A stretch of 5,949 nucleotides of DNA from Pseudomonadota bacterium (GTDB taxonomy: Bacteria; Pseudomonadota; Alphaproteobacteria; Acetobacterales; Acetobacteraceae): the NCBI GenBank assembly GCA_021808185.1, contig JAKBCB010000247.1, positions 1 to 5,949 on the forward strand. The letters run 5' to 3'. Of this stretch, positions 5,198 to 5,949 are shown in pieces. A program made the translations under genes and the position numbers. Each line of letters starts with the position of its first letter. The first letter of the stretch is position 1. The notes beneath the pieces are model-generated. The model was not told where the DNA came from and did no database searches. It saw only the letters and a program-made list of their open reading frames with translations.

Positions 5198-5949
5198 TCA
5201 GTTGGACGCGGTGTATGGCTTGAAGCCGTATCGCTCGAAAATCGCCAGCGCCGCCGGCGAGCGGATGAAGGCAAGCCACGCCCGCGCGGCTTCGGGATGG
5301 GGCGCCCCCTTCACCTCGGCGCCAGCATAGATCGCTGTGCTGTTCTCGGCATCGGGGATGTCCACATGCTCGATCGGGTGGCCGGCCTGCTCCTGGAACA
5401 GCGCCTCCGAGCGCCAGGTGACCCCCGCGTCCGCCCGGCCCAGCATCAGGAACAGCGGCGATTGCCGGTGGTGAATCCGCGTCAGGACCGTGCTGCCGTC
5501 GTGCACCTTCGTGTCATAGACGGCGGTGCCCAGCGCCTCGCCGCCGGCCTTGACCAACGACGCCTTGATCTGTCGCGCGATGCCCTCGAACGCCGGGTTC
5601 GGCATGACGAGGCGAATGCCCGGCCTGCCGAGGTCGGCGAGACCGGCGACATGCGCCGGGTTGCCCTTGGGCACCATGATGGCGAGCGTGTTGGTCACGT
5701 ATGGCACCGCCGGCCCGGTCAGCAGCCCGTCGGCCACGAGCTGCTTCACCTTGGCGTAGCCGGCGAAGTACGCATCGGCCTTCGCGGTCCAGGTCATATT
5801 GCCGACGGTGATGGTTCCGCCCGCTTCGATCTGCTTGACCAGCAGCCCGGGCGGAATCGTCTCCCAGTAGATCCGGCCATGGAAGTCGGGATTGGCCTGC
5901 TCGAACGCCCGCACCAGCGGGGCCATCGCGAAGTAGTAGGTGCGGCAGA
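5198..5949 (-). CDS. Extracellular/periplasmic substrate-binding protein, ModA-like, 5' partial
   Basis: The C-terminal 249 residues are visible. The frame runs through the window edge at 5949 with sense codons (CRTYYFAMAPLV), so the ATG at 5926 is internal and the true start and any signal peptide lie outside. It resembles type II periplasmic binding proteins of the molybdate-binding ModA group. Seen from the Met at 5926, there is a first-lobe segment FEQANPDF, the hinge-side stretch TNTLAIMVPKGNP (78-90), LADLGRPGIRLVMPNP, and the typical C-terminal AWLAFIRSPAALAIFERYGF (216-235). From that Met to the end there is no Cys. Its job would be to capture a small anion in the periplasm. Because doxDA follows 26 bp downstream on the same strand, a sulfur oxyanion is a candidate ligand alongside molybdate or sulfate. 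No ABC permease or ATPase is visible here; one could lie upstream, outside the window. Confidence 0.8.
   Translation of the reverse strand, partial: CRTYYFAMAPLVRAFEQANPDFHGRIYWETIPPGLLVKQIEAGGTITVGNMTWTAKADAYFAGYAKVKQLVADGLLTGPAVPYVTNTLAIMVPKGNPAHVAGLADLGRPGIRLVMPNPAFEGIARQIKASLVKAGGEALGTAVYDTKVHDGSTVLTRIHHRQSPLFLMLGRADAGVTWRSEALFQEQAGHPIEHVDIPDAENSTAIYAGAEVKGAPHPEAARAWLAFIRSPAALAIFERYGFKPYTASN

Noticed and set aside
5172..5279. 36-codon upstream extension of doxDA from the ATG at 5279
   Set aside because: It would overlap the end of the binding-protein gene, and the strong AGGAGAG supports the ATG at 5171.
4443..5330. A 295-codon open frame on the plus strand opposite doxDA
   Set aside because: It has no recognisable motif and is fully antisense to DoxDA, whose family motifs and Shine-Dalgarno are clear.

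Overview
The window is dense, very GC-rich bacterial DNA with short intergenic gaps. It looks like an alphaproteobacterium, probably of the Rhodospirillales/Acetobacteraceae type. That placement is inferred from the gene set, the MnmA variant and the GC content; no phylogenetic test was possible. The theme is sulfur handling, on both sides of a tRNA gene.

Left block, + strand, 76-3863: a tight run of four genes. Two consecutive, non-identical group I cysteine desulfurases (the first starting at a GTG, the second overlapping it by 4 bp as ATGA) are followed 8 bp later by an adrenodoxin-type [2Fe-2S] ferredoxin. After a further 34 bp comes mnmA, the tRNA U34 2-thiouridylase. The desulfurases take sulfur from cysteine as a persulfide, and MnmA puts sulfur into the wobble uridine of Lys/Glu/Gln tRNAs. 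The ferredoxin probably supplies electrons for Fe-S or persulfide chemistry. No scaffold (iscU), A-type carrier or tus gene is visible, so a direct desulfurase-to-MnmA route is plausible. The MnmA has Cys where E. coli MnmA has Asp99, and the second desulfurase lacks the C-terminal IscU-docking tail of E. coli IscS.

Middle, 3860-4071: a promoter-like TTGACG-N17-TAAATC whose -35 box overlaps the mnmA stop codon. It is followed by an elongator-type tRNA-Met(CAT) with encoded CCA and an unusual G1-U72 end pair. A GC-rich hairpin between the two convergent transcription units is a possible bidirectional terminator, although it has no U-tract.

Right block, - strand, 5949-4083: a ModA-like periplasmic substrate-binding protein, cut at its 5' end by the window edge, and 26 bp after it a fused DoxD-DoxA thiosulfate:quinone oxidoreductase with a strong Shine-Dalgarno. 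These look like one operon for thiosulfate oxidation at the membrane, with the binding protein perhaps handling an oxyanion. The block has lower GC in the hand-counted samples, mainly in doxDA, and sits beside a tRNA gene. That would fit an acquired module, but no integrase or attachment repeat is visible.

No CRISPR array, insertion sequence, rRNA or phage gene was found. I see no clearly new system. The most interesting points are the MnmA active-site variant in its desulfurase/ferredoxin context, and the binding protein linked to doxDA.
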